Assembly (NCBI GenBank): GCA_014529385.2
Contig: CM043970.1
Coordinates: 47,333,779 to 47,393,778, forward strand
DNA length: 60,000 nucleotides
Reading direction: 5' to 3'
Source of the DNA: Adiantum capillus-veneris
Lineage: Eukaryota > Streptophyta > Polypodiopsida > Polypodiales > Pteridaceae
This document shows positions 33,430 through 46,250 of the stretch, in pieces; position 1 is the first letter of the stretch; each line of letters begins with the position of its first letter. The notes below the pieces were generated by a model that was not told the origin of the DNA, did not search any database, and saw nothing but the letters and a program-made list of their open reading frames with translations. The translations under genes were made by a program, and so were the position numbers.

Positions 33430-35940
33430 CTTACTCCATCCGAACATTGTGAGGCTCAAACTTAAGTTCGAGCTTCACAATTCTCGGAGGGAGTAAACAT
33501 CTGATCACTAACTCTAGCTCCCATAAAATCAGATTTGAATCTAAACATATTCTGATGGTGTGAATGGTGTCAATGCACATTTTAGATTAAAAGAGCCATT
33601 TAATTCCTTGCTAATTAAGGCCATATGTTGGATGGCATCTCATTAGACATGTTTTCAATGTTTAGGGTCCTTGCTTGACACCACAAATCAAACTCCATCC
33701 TAGCATTGTGAGGCTCGAACTTAAGTTCGAACCTCAAACTCCATGGCTAGGATGGAGTTTCAATGTTTAGGGTCCTTGCTTGACACCACAAATCAAACTC
33801 CATCCTAGCATTGTGAGGCTCGAACTTAAGTTCGAACCTCAAACTCCATGGCTAGGATGGAGTAAATCCATGAGCATTGAACCAATAATCTTTTATGGGA
33901 GCTAGACTCAGTGCTCAATCATTCACTCCATCCAAGCCTTGTGAGGCTGAAACTTAACTAGGTCCCATAAAATTAAGTTTGATGCTAAGCATATTCTAAC
34001 ATATTTTTAAGATGAAAAGATCCCTCTTATTCCTTGAGAAATAAGCCCATAAGTTGAATGCCACCTCATTAGATGTGTTTGCAATGTTAGGGTACCTTGA
34101 TTGACACCACACACCAAACTCTATTCTAAAATTGAGAGAAACTTAAGTTTGAGACTTACAATGCTAGGATAGAGTAAATGCATGAGCATTGAGTCCAGCT
34201 CCCATAAAATCAAGTTTGAGCCTAAGCATATTTTAATGCATTTTCTAGATTAAAAGATCCATCTTATTCCTTGATAATTAAGTCGATTCCACCTCATTAG
34301 ATGTGCTTGCAATGTTTGGGTACCTTGCTTGACACCACACATCAAACTCCATTGTAGCATTGTGAGCCTCAAACTTAAGTTCAAGCCTCACAATGCTCTG
34401 TTGGAGTAAATGTGTGATCATTTTGATAGTGTGAATGCATTTTTTGTAGATTAAAAGAGCCATTTTATTCCTTGATAATTAAGGCAATATGTTGGAAACC
34501 GTCTCATGACGCGTGTTTGCGATGTTTGGGGTCCTTGCTTTACACCACAGATCAAACTTTATCCTAGCATTGGTGAAACTTGAGCTTAAGTTCAAGCCTC
34601 AAACTCCATCATAGCATTGTGAGGCTAGAACATAAGTTCAAGCCTCACAATGTTGGGATCAAGTAAATGTATGAGCACCAAACCAATAATCTTCTAGGGG
34701 AGCTAGACTCAATGCTCAATCATTTACTCCATCTGAGAATTGTGAGGATCGAACTTAAGTTTGATTCTCACAATGGTCGGATGGAGTAGACATCTAATCA
34801 TTGAGTCTAGCTCTCATAAAATTAAGTTTGATCCTAAGAATTTTTTGATGGGGTGAATGCAAAAAGATCCATTTTATTCCCTGATAATGAAATCCATAAG
34901 TTGGATGCCACCTTAGTAGATGTGTTTGTAATGTTTGATTCCCTTCCCTTGACAATACACATCAAACTCTATTCTAGCATTGTGAGGCTAGAAATTAAGT
35001 TGGAACCTCACAATGCTAGGATGGAGTAAATAATTGAGGATTAATCCAATAATCTTTTATGGGAGCTAGACTCAATGCTCTGGCACTTACTCCATTTGAG
35101 CATTGTAAGACTTGAGCTTAAGTTCAGACTTAATTTTCAACCCCAGAATGCTCGGATGGAGTAAATGTATGATCATTCAGTCTAGCTCCAATAAAATTAA
35201 GTTTGATCCTAAGCATATTTTAATGCAAGTTTTAAAACATGATAGTCATTTCATTCCTTGATAATTAAGTCCATAAGTTGCATGCCACCTCATTAGACGT
35301 GTTTGCAATGTTTGGGTCCCTTGCTTGACACCACACATCAAAATCCATCCTAACATTGTGTGCCTCAAACTTAACTTGAAGCCTCACAATGCTAGGATGA
35401 TGGAGTAAATGCATGAGCATTGAATCTATAATATTTCATGGGAGCTAAACTCGATGCTTGGGAATCTACTCCATCTGAGCATTTGGAGGCTCAAAGTTAT
35501 GTTCAAGCCTCGCAATGCTCAGATGCACATGTTTTGATCCCTTGCTTGACACCACACATCAAGTTCGAGCCTCACAATACTAGGCTAGAGTAAATGAAGC
35601 AATAATCTTTTATGGGAGCTAGACTCAATGCTCAGTCAGGCATTTACTCCATCTGAGAAAGTTTGAGCCTCACAATGCTCGGATGGAGTAAGCATCCAGC
35701 CATTGAGTCTATATCCCATAAAATTTTGTCTAAGCCTGAGCATGTTTTGATGGTGTGAATTCATTTTTTAGATCAAAAGAACAATTTTAATCCTTGATAA
35801 TCAAGTCCATAAGTTGGATGCCACCTCATTATATGTGTTTGCAATGCTTGAGTCCCTTGCTTGACAAGACACATCAAACTACATCCTAGCATTGTGAAGT
35901 TTGTGCCTTAATGCTAGTCCCATGCTAGGATGGAGGATAT
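33430..35940. repeat. Array of about a dozen related palindromes
   Basis: Each unit is a self-complementary block of roughly 60-65 bp built on ACTCCATCC(T/G)AGCATTG, TGAGGCTCGAACTTAAG and their complements, centred on CTTAAG. Examples lie at 33432-33496, 33691-33756, 33797-33862, 34117-34177, 34345-34409, 34724-34789, 34966-35031, 35088-35167, 35341-35411, 35467-35527 and 35644-35690, with halves or decayed units between. Spacers alternate between two conserved types: one with CTCATTAGATGTGTTTGCAA and CTTGCTTGACACCACACATC, and one with AATCTTTTATGGGAGCTAGA. The array is therefore a higher-order repeat containing two palindromes per unit. No coding potential is seen. Confidence 0.9.
33653..33862. 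repeat. Near-identical 105-bp tandem duplication within the palindrome array
   Basis: The unit starting TTTCAATGTTTAGGGTCC is present at 33653 and 33758 and includes one whole palindrome. The copies appear identical, unlike the other diverged palindromes, so this part of the array duplicated recently. Confidence 0.9.
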
Positions 35941-36348
35941 ATGTGTGGATGAGTGGATCCAACATTATACATCTCTAAAGAAATTAAGAATTTGAGTGAA
36001 CAAAAAATTAGGAAATTTAGCAAATGTATAACCTAGTTCTTGAAAGGGTTGTTTTGATATAATATGAAAAAAAAATTGTAGGATATGTGTAGACTCAAGA
36101 TGAATAATAGGGTTGATCTGTCACAGTCACATTCAAAGAAAGGTACTTGCAGCAATCTAATAAGTCCTCACATATATGAACAAGTACCAAATTTCACATT
36201 TTGAGTAAGTACCAAAATTCATAAATGTGAGAAAAAACAAAAGTACGCTTGTAGCACGGTGGTCAATGAAGCAACTTGCGATAGAGAAATAGAGTAGGTG
36301 CTAGAACATTACGAAAGAAAGTCCCATTATTGTTTAAGAACATACACA

Positions 36349-36590
36349 AGAAGATTTAGAAATTTTCTCATGTACGAAAAGGGAGCCTTTTTCAATGTTT
36401 TTCATAAAATGCATAACATCATGAGCTTCTGCTCGGGAGGCACGGCATACCTAGCTAGGTACGATTGGGGGCAGGGGACCGCCGGCCCCGTGGGGGGGGG
36501 GGGGGGGGGGGGCGGCGGTCCCTTGCCCCCAATCGTACCTAGCTAGGTATGCCGTGCCTCCCGAGCAGAAGCTCATGTAAGTCATAATGT
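36349..36590. repeat. Dispersed repeat with near-perfect 64-bp-arm hairpin, copy 2
   Basis: The left arm is 36420-36483 and the right arm 36514-36577. The arms are complementary at 63 of 64 positions and are separated by a 30-bp loop dominated by a G run. The left flank matches copy 1 at 16,735. Within each arm is a CCTAGCTAGG palindrome. An open frame passing through it is incidental. Confidence 0.92.
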
Positions 36591-37035
36591 GGGAATTATT
36601 GTGAGAATCTATCCAAAACTTCTTGTGATATATGCATGTATTGATTGAACCTCTTCGTCATGCATTCAAGACAACATCTTTCCTTTTGTGTAATGTGGTC
36701 AAAAAACCCAAGATTGCAATTCCCATTTTATATGTTGATATATGTTGATTCGTTTCTCAAACACCACACTCTTATGGCATGCATGATTTTGATATACATG
36801 TTAGTGCAGTGAGTGATGGTGGATAAACTTGTCATTGAGAAGTTGTTCTCACATATGAAAAACCTTAAACCCATGCTCCCAATAGTGTCCCAACTCACTT
36901 AAGCCATGTGAAGCAACAAAAAGGCTTGAACTTTAACATTGATAAAATTAGGAAACGATAGGGACTTGCACGTTCCAAGCTCATGCCCACTTGGTAACTA
37001 AGGTGAGCCAGCTGAGCATCGAACTTAAGTTTCAT
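36591..37035. other. Anonymous DNA, no gene seen
   Basis: AT-rich sequence with no recognised motif. The words GAACTTAAGTT near 37,020 recall the centre of the palindrome array, but no full unit is present. Confidence 0.4.
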
Positions 37036-37050
37036 CCTCATGTTTATATC

Positions 37051-37573
37051 TTTCTTTTTTTTGGCAAAACTCACAATTGTGAGTGATTGTATTAGAAAGA
37101 GAACAGAAAATTACAGATCAATCTCAAGACTAGGCCGAGCCTTGAGAGGCGGATATTACATCAGACTTTACAACCATAAAGGCTTTGATCGAATGGCTTG
37201 TGCTACCCAAATCCAATCATCCGAGTCATGACTTTTACTTATTGTATATATCAATTCTTTGCTTTCTTGAATAATTACTGAGAAACTGGCCACAGAAACT
37301 TCATTATTGAAGACACGGCAGTTCTTGACCTTCCAGATATTGTAGAAGAAGTAAAATCTAACAATTTGGGTACAGATAAGAAGGGCAGGACTCCGAAAGC
37401 GTTTCCTCCAAGAGAAAGATCCTTCTTGAAGAAACCAATCTTCCACGTTCTTTGAATCCATTTGCACACCTTCCCTGCCAAACCTCTTATGGTTGGACAT
37501 GCCATAAAAAGGTGTGACAGGTCTTCAATAGCCCCCCAGTAGCCAGAGCATCTATCGGATCCTATACCTCGTA
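37051..37573 (-). mobile_element. 5'-truncated LINE 3' end with coding remnant and 15-bp target duplication
   Basis: On the minus strand a remnant of the ORF2 zinc-finger-like end (CSGYWGAIEDLSHLFMACP, TIRGLAGKVCKWIQ) matches the LINE at 14,700-14,800. The fragment ends at CTCACAATTGTGAG (37070-37083), TTTTGCC and an A-tail. Direct repeats CCTCATGTTT(A/G)TATC at 37036-37050 and 37574-37588 flank it. Confidence 0.9.
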
Positions 37574-37588
37574 CCTCATGTTTGTATC

Positions 37589-38120
37589 CTATGCATAACA
37601 AGCAAGTGATGAGAAAATGTAACTTTGTTCATCCCAACCACCTGCTAATGCCTCATTCCTACATTAAACACCTAGTGCCCGTGCACAATTGGAGGTTATA
37701 TGACAAAAAAACATTAAGCTTCCAATTCCTATTCTGAAATATGGGCCTTGAATAAATCCCATAATTCCTAAATATGTCTTATATTTTCTAATCCACCCTA
37801 CGATGTGCTTTCAACAGCTCTAATAATATTATAATCCACCTTACAATGGGCTACAATTGACAAAAACTCACCGTTTCGCAATGCGTGCTAATGTTCATTC
37901 TCTTAGTTAACATTTGCCATCCCCAAAGAGTTCTCTAAGGAAGTGCTTTGAATGCGGGGAAACTCGGCATATCTTTGCGAAGTGCCCTAGCAAGGCACCG
38001 AATGAACAGGATGAAGGAAGGCCAGAAAGTTCTAAAGCAGTTGAGAGATGTGGCAGAAAAGGTTGATAAAAAGCAAAACTGGTACACATTGTGTGGGGCC
38101 TGAACCGAATCAAATGAATG
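37589..38120 (+). pseudogene. Fragment with retroviral-type zinc knuckle
   Basis: At about 37,938-38,010 the plus strand reads KCFECGETRHIFAKCPSKAP, a CX2CX4HX4C zinc knuckle typical of retrotransposon gag. It is followed by a polar stretch (NEQDEGRPESSKAVERCG) and stop codons. No capsid, protease or LTR could be linked to it. A gag remnant is the best reading; a host zinc-knuckle protein exon is possible but unsupported. Confidence 0.5.
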
Positions 38121-39105
38121 AAAGTACAAACTTTGCCGCTTTTGGGGCAAAGAGAAAGATCGGGAAGCTCTTTTAAAGGAGTACTTAATACAACAGTTTG
38201 CCCAGGGATGGTCTCGTGTTTCTATCTGACAAATGATGGCAAGCTCCGTTGTGATCAAGAAACTTTACATCATATGGAGAATGATTTGGTTTTAGGCCCC
38301 ATGCTTCATCACAAGTCATCATTTATAACCGCCTTGGCGAGCTCACCTCTAAAAACTATATAAACCACCAAGGATCAAGAGTCCAAAGTTGAAGAATTGC
38401 CAATATAAACCACAAAGGAGAAACAGTCTAAAATTGGAGAACTTATCTCAAAGACAACAAAGGATTTATTCATAGGTAATATCCCCTTCTCCATCCAAGG
38501 CTCAATTATACTTTTTGTTCAAAGCTTTAAAACCTCTCTTTGGAGAATTAAAGAGAAAAATTGATTACATTTGAAGGCTTTTACACTACATCCTTTTGCT
38601 TCTTGAACTTTGTGGATGGGATCCTTACATTGTCTATCATGCATTTGAAACCTCCATGCCTATGAACCCATCCTTAGTTATCGGGAATGGCTTGTTAGGA
38701 ATGAAAAAATATTATTAATTTAATTAAGAATGCATGGAGAGTTCAAAACTCACACATTCACGCGTACAAATGAAGTGAGAATGAAAAATGAGAATTTATA
38801 TACCTTTTTTCTATTATCAATTAAGATACGATTAAACATATCCTTTTGTAGAAATATATATCAAATAAAAGAGTTCATTAGCTTACTATTATTTTAAATT
38901 ATATTCAAATCTTTTGGTACCTATAATTTTTCAAAATTCAATAGATTTATGTTATTTGATTAATTTTATTATGTAGTTTTAAAATTGATTTATCCAAAAT
39001 AGAGATTAGAAAATAATTATAACAATCATGCGTTTACTTTATCTTATAGGTTTTCTTACATTCTAATCTAAACTTTAGTCAAAATTTTCAAACTTGTAGA
39101 TGGAA
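38121..39105. other. Anonymous AT-rich DNA
   Basis: No recognisable coding sequence or repeat. The part from 38,700 to 39,090 is very AT-rich. Confidence 0.5.
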
Positions 39106-39420
39106 TTATCCCACTATGGCTTTTTTTAAGTTTGGTTTTTTCCAAGTACTAACACCATCTATAGGGAAGTTGGCTTTGTTGACATCCCAATCAACTTTAT
39201 GACCATATGGATTGCAATGATCGATTGCTATTAACATCGCAGTTGTCCCCCCATTTGACTCTCTCTCTAGCCACCTTGAGGAAGAGGGATTACCTTCACA
39301 TTGCAATTAGAGCTTACACAAGCCTAGCAGGAGCTATTACACCATTGTTTTGGTAGCACCCTTGCTTCTCACAAAGCATCACCGCCTTTGGTCTAAACAA
39401 TATGAATCAATAAAGGCCTG
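39106..39420 (-). pseudogene. GH5 pseudogene: exon 1 joined to an exon 3-like piece
   Basis: The minus strand at 39,420-39,310 aligns with the 5' end of the intact GH5 gene (GACCAAA..., then CTACCAAAACAATGG). The open part reads LQCEGNPSSSRWLERESNGG, matching exon 1, and runs on into PYGHKVDWDVNKANFPIDGV, which matches the exon 3 segment DDTIDWDVNFSEALIDGV. The whole catalytic exon 2 is missing. The start region is interrupted by an early stop just after the ATG that corresponds to Met22. It is non-functional as an enzyme. Confidence 0.85.
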
Positions 39421-41378
39421 CCTTCATAAAAATGAGTATAAGTTGAACACTCAAAGTCATCACGTGTGCGCGGCATTTAGCAATTGGTAACCAATTTTCC
39501 CATTCCCAAATTTTGTGGTTGTTCAAGTGAAAAAGTTAACATAAGGACATCAATCATTGAACCAGTGTATTGCCGGATGTGACATTGTGAGAAGTCCATC
39601 ATGGTGTCCAATGGTCGTTCCTTTTTCCCTCCCCATGATTGCATTTTCCATGCAATATCGATATGTGAAACTAGGCACAAATCCCATTGGCATCACACAA
39701 TGCGCTCAAGCATTTGCAAAGCAATGCTGACACCTTATCTTCCCAAAGGGTGTTTTTAAGGGTTGACAAATATAATGCCCTTATCTTTTGTGCAAACCCC
39801 AACCTGTATCTAGGTATGTCAATGATACATACTAGTGGCTCTTCCACAAATATAAGCATTCATCACAAGATGCCTTCAGAGATTCCCTCCAATTGGGGCT
39901 CGCCCCCACCCTCGCAGCCATGCTATCTGAGAGCTGAGCAGCAAGTAACAAGTAGCTGACTATGTATATGCCTGCTCCCTAAGAGCATATACTAACTCAA
40001 GGCGGCGGCGGTGGACACATCCATTCTCAAGCCTACATAACAAGGATCCTTTTTAAAGTTGGTCCTCTGAATAAAGCCCGCATCACAACTCATAGTACGA
40101 CCAACAATTTCTACTCCAGACCTCAGCCACTTGAAAGCTCTCTCAATAAAGATTACCCATAGAGTATGAGACGGACCATTTCAAAATATGTTCCAGTTTT
40201 AAAAATGCAAATTGTGCAAAGATATGAACCGGAGCCAATCTGAGCATGTTCTTCATATTCAAGCACATACATCCTCTTCAGAATGATGCCCTCCCTTCTA
40301 ACCAAAAGGATCCCATCAACTTGCTGCTTTTTGCACAGCCTAATTGGCACAGAGCCTGACCAAAAGAGCTCCAACCCATGAAAACATTTCCTACCATCCT
40401 CGCACCAGAACAGGGCTACATGTGCAAGACAATTAGGTCCCTGCCATGCCTACGGACCGAAAACCACTTTCACGGCTAATCCCACCATGATCATCTCGCA
40501 GATTCCAACTGACAAGACCATCAACCAAGAAAGCTGTTCATTAATGTAACTAGACAGCTGCTTCCAGGAACTGTTTGAACCATTTGAACCACCCCAAACC
40601 AATTGCCAGGAATGAGCGAGAGGTTCACCTCAGCTTAGCCTTGAAACTTAAGATTGGCCAGTTTCAGATGAGGATAGAGGAAGAAAAAACTGTTGATAAA
40701 AACGAAGGAAATAGGTCAAAAATCCAACAAATTTGCAAAGTCCTACTAGTGCTACCCGTTTGCATCTTAATGAGGTGGAGATTTGGCCGACTAGATTTTC
40801 ACATACACTGATTATTAATTTGTTATGACCGCTACCAACGAAATTGTGTAAACTTACAAAAACAGAGGAACATTTGACACAGGTCAAACACCAAAACTGT
40901 GCTTATTATGATAGAAAATTCAGAATGTTAAAGAATTTACAAATCTGTTATTGAAACTCAAGGAAGGTGGCCCACTCTTCAATGCACTTCCACAAAGTAG
41001 CCAGCTTGATGGAAATGTTAATGTAATGCTGAACAGGACACCGAATAAGTCCTCTTGAAAGCGTCTGTACATGGAGTCAAGCTCTAAGTTGTCCATGACG
41101 TGATGAACAGACTCGCATATTATCTCAATGCCTAGCTTGTATAGACAACCTCTGCTAATATGAAGGCCTCCGTTGCACAGGCTGCAAAATCTCTTAAAAA
41201 GAGGCCGAATCCATGCTGTGCATGGAGTCCCGTTGCCAAGAAAGGCAGGTTATGTTGGATGACTGGGTGCATCATGTGTCAAGCCTTAAGACACCATACC
41301 AAATACACCGTCCGTTTCAGTAAGTTTCAATTGAACAGATTGAAATCTTTGTACAAACCATAGAGGTCAAATAACTTC
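39421..41378. other. Upstream flank of the GH5 pseudogene and 3' flank of the LARP1 gene
   Basis: Some small frames exist on the minus strand (39,477-39,859 and 40,153-40,374) with no family I recognise. Sequence from about 40,150 to 41,378 has the composition of the neighbouring gene and may be LARP1 3' UTR or downstream DNA. No polyadenylation site was identified with confidence. Confidence 0.4.
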
Positions 41379-43290
41379 TCAAGGCACAGGCACCGAAGCA
41401 GGGGAGAGAGTGCTCATGGAGAGTGAAGATGGCCGTGCTGTGGTTGCAGAAGCACACCCCGTTTCAAACTCTCTCTGCTCAGCATGGTCCCCACACACTC
41501 CAGTATTAGCATTGTCCTTCTTTGAAAGAGCCTCTCTCTCTTTGGCTCGTTGAAAATCTCCCAAGCACCGGAAATCTTCTTCCAACAGCTTCTCCAGCTC
41601 AGGGTGTTTCAAAGGCCTAACATCATTTGGCTTTCGATAGAAGTGAAAAGCCCTGCAAAAATTTCAATAGAGCATTCATTAGAAAAAGAGAACAACGAGA
41701 ACTCGCTATGTGACTCAGCCCTTGGGCCTTACCAGTACTTTTCCAAGCCGTAAAGATTTCCTTTTTTATATGTCTCTAACGTTAGATGTTCAAAATCATC
41801 GTATAACTTCTGTTTGAATTTTTTCTCCAAACCATAGCTGCGAGGTCAGCAACCACAACAATGAGAATAAGAGCATCCCCAGAAATCCCCAGCCATCCCA
41901 TTATAAACTTATAACTGACCTATAGAATCTGAAGAGGCACTCTAAACCATAATTGTAGCTTGCAGTTGCATCCTCTTCTGCTAAGCGCCGGAACTCCTTG
42001 TACATAGAACTGTTGAAGTGTGACCGCAAAAAGTAAGACCAGAAGCGGAAAAGCGTGTTCATTTCCTGTACGGAAGAGAAACCGATCATGTAACCCCTTC
42101 AAAGCAGTATTTTTCAAAACCATTTATTACCTACAACCATTATTGGCATAGACAACAAATGGTATCAATGTTCAGAAACCAACTACAAACCCATAAATTA
42201 CATTGAAAACTGATTAAAAGGAAAAAAGACAAGTAGCTGTTGCGCAAGCAATGATAGACACCCAGTTACAATGATAGCTTCAAAAAGAAAATCCTCTCTG
42301 GACCACAGCACATTCAAGCACACAAATTGTGTTCAAAGTCCAAGGAGAAGTAACACCAAATATACCTAGTACATAACACATGAAAAGACAAGGGAAGGTG
42401 ACAGACGTGAAAGGACAAGGGAAGGAGGTATGCTAGCTCGTTACCTGCACCATAAGCTTGACAATACCAATATCAGAACTGATTTAACTAGGCAACCATA
42501 CACTGCCAAACGAGGTAACAAGAATCTCTGATGGACTCAACCAACTCAAATTTGTGTCCATTTGCAGCAGGACATGGCTAGTCTGTTTGTTTGAATCCCT
42601 AAGACAATGACGGGGTAGCATATACTCAGCCATTTTAAACAGCCATAGGAACTAGAATCTGGGCTGGAGCTTCACTAATGGAACATAAGCCTTGGTCCTA
42701 TTGTCCTGCACTAGCTTCTTTTCCAAATCTCTATCTTTTCCTGTACTCTAGTGTTTTAGACATTATACAAAACATAGCACACAACAATCGACCATACCCT
42801 TGACGAGAGAAAGATCAGTACTAGTCCCCGAAAAAAAACATTTAGTGTGCTTACATAAACTTCCAAAAACAGATCACCAAGCACTGTACAAAGACTGTCT
42901 GGCTCAACGACTTCAAACATACAACCAAAGAATAGCGACCACATTTACTTTCAACATTTCTTAGCCCATGTAACTAAATAACAAGCTTTACCTCTAATGC
43001 TGTCTCCTAGACAAGTTAAATAAACAGAATGTCAGCTATTAAGTTCAGAAAATCCTAGGCAAAACCAGCATTTGCACAGAGAAGGTCCAGAACATCTAGT
43101 CCAAAATTACATTAATTATTTGAGATTATGACCTCTAGAAAGAATGAAAAACTTGAGACATGCCCAAGAGTAAAGATTCAAGCCTTTACATCTATCTGTA
43201 CATTTGAAAACTGACGAGAGACTAACCTCACTGCGACCAACACCCACACGTTTTCTGTCTGCCAAGCAGCGCTTATGGAATTTGAGATAC
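41379..43290 (-). CDS. LARP1: La-related protein 1 (LARP1), C-terminal exons with DM15 region
   Basis: Four minus-strand exons join in phase: 43290-43227, 42065-41920, 41837-41733 and 41652-41379, all with GT-AG introns. In order they encode [32 protein letters not shown] and [16 protein letters not shown], then [20 protein letters not shown] and [10 protein letters not shown], then [20 protein letters not shown], followed by a low-complexity tail and a stop. This is the DM15 repeat region of LARP1, which in characterised LARP1 proteins binds capped 5' ends of mRNAs and links TOR signalling to translation and mRNA stability. The first exon seen begins mid-codon, so more exons must lie upstream. 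The La and RRM-like parts are not in the window, or are separated by more than 16 kb of transposons. No stop or frameshift is present. Confidence 0.88.
42066..43226 (-). other. LARP1 intron (1,161 bp)
   Basis: The donor is AGTGAG|GTTAGT and the acceptor CTTCCGTACAG|GAAATG. Nothing else is recognised inside it. Confidence 0.85.
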
Positions 43291-43828
43291 CTGTCCACAT
43301 GCATCCATCTCTAATGAACACTTGAAACAATGAACAAACCGTGTGCAACGCATTTACGAAAATATGTGTAGCACAAATACTCGGCAGAAAAATTTGAGCA
43401 AATAGAACAAGCCCAAAGTTCCTGATCAATGCACGCAATGATTAACAGAACGAATCCTCCAAACCAACACAGAAGCAAACCAGCATATCAATATAACAAC
43501 TCTATAAAAACCATACAAAACCCTTTGATTGAAAAAAGACCCAGTGAGCCAATGCTAGCAACCATCCTATGCTATACCCATTACATGTTACCTCATACAT
43601 CACTCAAGCTATGATCTGAACATTTCACAACGTCCAACGTAAGGTTCTTCACAACGATTCACCTAGAGCAGATAACAAACACCTGTATCATACAATGGTT
43701 CATCAGTAGTGAAGAACCACCGTTTTGGAATTATATCTCTCTCAGTCTCACATCTGCTACCTCTCTCTCTACATTGGTCTCGCTCTGGACTTTTTCGATT
43801 TTGCAGCTGCCCCTTGTCTGCCTTTGGT
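43291..43828. other. Upstream of the LARP1 exons; no further exon found
   Basis: I looked on the minus strand for the preceding LARP1 exon, which should end just before the YLKFHK motif with two bases of a split codon, and did not find it. The sequence is otherwise anonymous and could be intron. Confidence 0.4.
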
Positions 43829-44531
<703 letters not shown>

Positions 44532-45649
44532 AAATACCTCCCTCTTGAAAAGTAATCGTCCGCGATTAGACCTGCAAAACTCGATCAAGTTAGTTCAAAG
44601 ATCTGATGATCTGTCCAAGGGTCATTCCGAGGGTCAATCAGTTTTCTCATTCCATATCGGAGCTCTTGAATTTCGCACCTCCGTATGGAGCCTTTCCCTA
44701 GCCATCTATGAATGCTTTGCTATCCAAATGATACCCATGCATAGATACATGGCCCATGGGTGTTTCTACACATGCTCTAATTGCATATGAAGCCAAGGGA
44801 TAGGTCAAAACAGCCCCTAAAAGGGTGCATACGGGTTTCCCACTTGAATTTCTCCTTTGCGGCTGATCATTGAGCTCTCTCACACCTCATCCATGACATA
44901 AGCAAAAAGCTATTTTTGTATCTTCAATTTTTAAGCTCTACTATGTCATTTTTCTCCATGAATGGGTATCTACCATCGCTTTACAATTGGTATCACAGCT
45001 TATAGGGTTGTTAGCACCTCTTAGTCACCCCTTGATCCTAACCTACTCTTCTCTATGCTAGACCTAGTGTGTGCACATGCGCGCGCACACGCTTTGATCG
45101 TCATTCAATTTCCCTTCTCTTCCTCCTAGATTAATCTCTAATTAGTTATTGATCCACTTATTGAAGGCACTCCATGGGCCACTATCTTCATAAGTTCGTT
45201 CAGGATTGATTATGCATAAGATTAGCACTGAATAATTAGCTTTTTTTTTCTCCTAGCCATAGCCTTGCACTCATTTAGAGCTTTGTCATCAAGAGCATGC
45301 GAAGATCAAGTTAACATTGGAGGACATCTCGGTGAAGACTAATCAAGGAGAAGGCTCAAATCTGGAAGGTTCGGCCACTTGAAGGCATACCAATATTTGC
45401 CAGAAGGGTATCACATCTTGGACAAACTTGGAAGCATTGGGTCAAAGCTCGATCTTGAACTAAGCTTTTAGGAAAAATCTTCTCCAGAAACTTCTCCTGC
45501 GCATCCACTCTGGCAAGCTCCAAGTCAAAGCATCAACGGAGGTATTACACCTCAATTCAAGGATATTCTCATCTAAGCAAATCGACCTCGCTATCCATAC
45601 CACAACTTCAGAGCAATTCTCACAATAGTCAATTATAAACTTTGTGCAC

Positions 45650-46250
45650 TACTTGGATGAAGCCACCACCGCACTCAATGCTTGGCAAGCACTGGAACAT
45701 ATGTTTCGTGCTAAAGCAAAACACTCTAAAATCTCACTCAAAATGCAATTATATAAGATCTCTCTAGCCTCATCAATAGGTTAAAGAGTATTTGCACATA
45801 GCTTGTTTACATAGAAGCACGAGGTGACGAAGAAGACAAAATACCAATTCTACCTAAAGCTCTTCCTGAAGAAATTAACCAAATTGTCACTGTTCCTAAA
45901 GAAAAAGAACCCATATCAAGTTTTGAAAGTGTCATAAATTCACTACAAAAAGAAGGCAAGAAGCGCGACAAAAGCATTGAAGGAACCTCTAATGGAGCAT
46001 ACGCAATCACAAGTAGCAAAAAGAAGCGATGTCAACACTATGGAAGAAATAACCATTTGTCAAAAGATTGCTACAAGATCAACCCACGCAACATATGTGG
46101 AAAGAACACACACTCTTCAATGTTTTGTTCCTATAAAGACAAAGAAGCTAGCACAAACAACAAATTCAAAGACAGAGATCGAGGTAGAAACACCAACAAA
46201 TCAATATGGCATCTGAAGACTCTAACGATAAAGATCCAATACTTGCTACA
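45650..46250 (+). pseudogene. Copia-type gag with altered zinc knuckle
   Basis: The plus strand encodes a copia gag core (AWQALEHMFRAKAKHSKISL, then KMQLYKISLA) at about 45,655-45,780. After a stop it continues through an acidic linker (IEARGDEEDKIPILPKALPE) to a zinc-knuckle-like CQHYGRNNHLSKDC at about 46,030. In a standard CX2CX4HX4C knuckle the fourth position would be Cys; here it is Tyr. A following Cys-rich piece, CYKINPRNICGKNTHSSMFC, precedes the tandem duplication. No protease, integrase or RT is present. Confidence 0.7.

Noticed and set aside
33430-35940. CRISPR array
   Set aside because: The DNA is eukaryotic, the units are palindromes with uneven spacing, the spacers are themselves repeated, and no cas gene is present.
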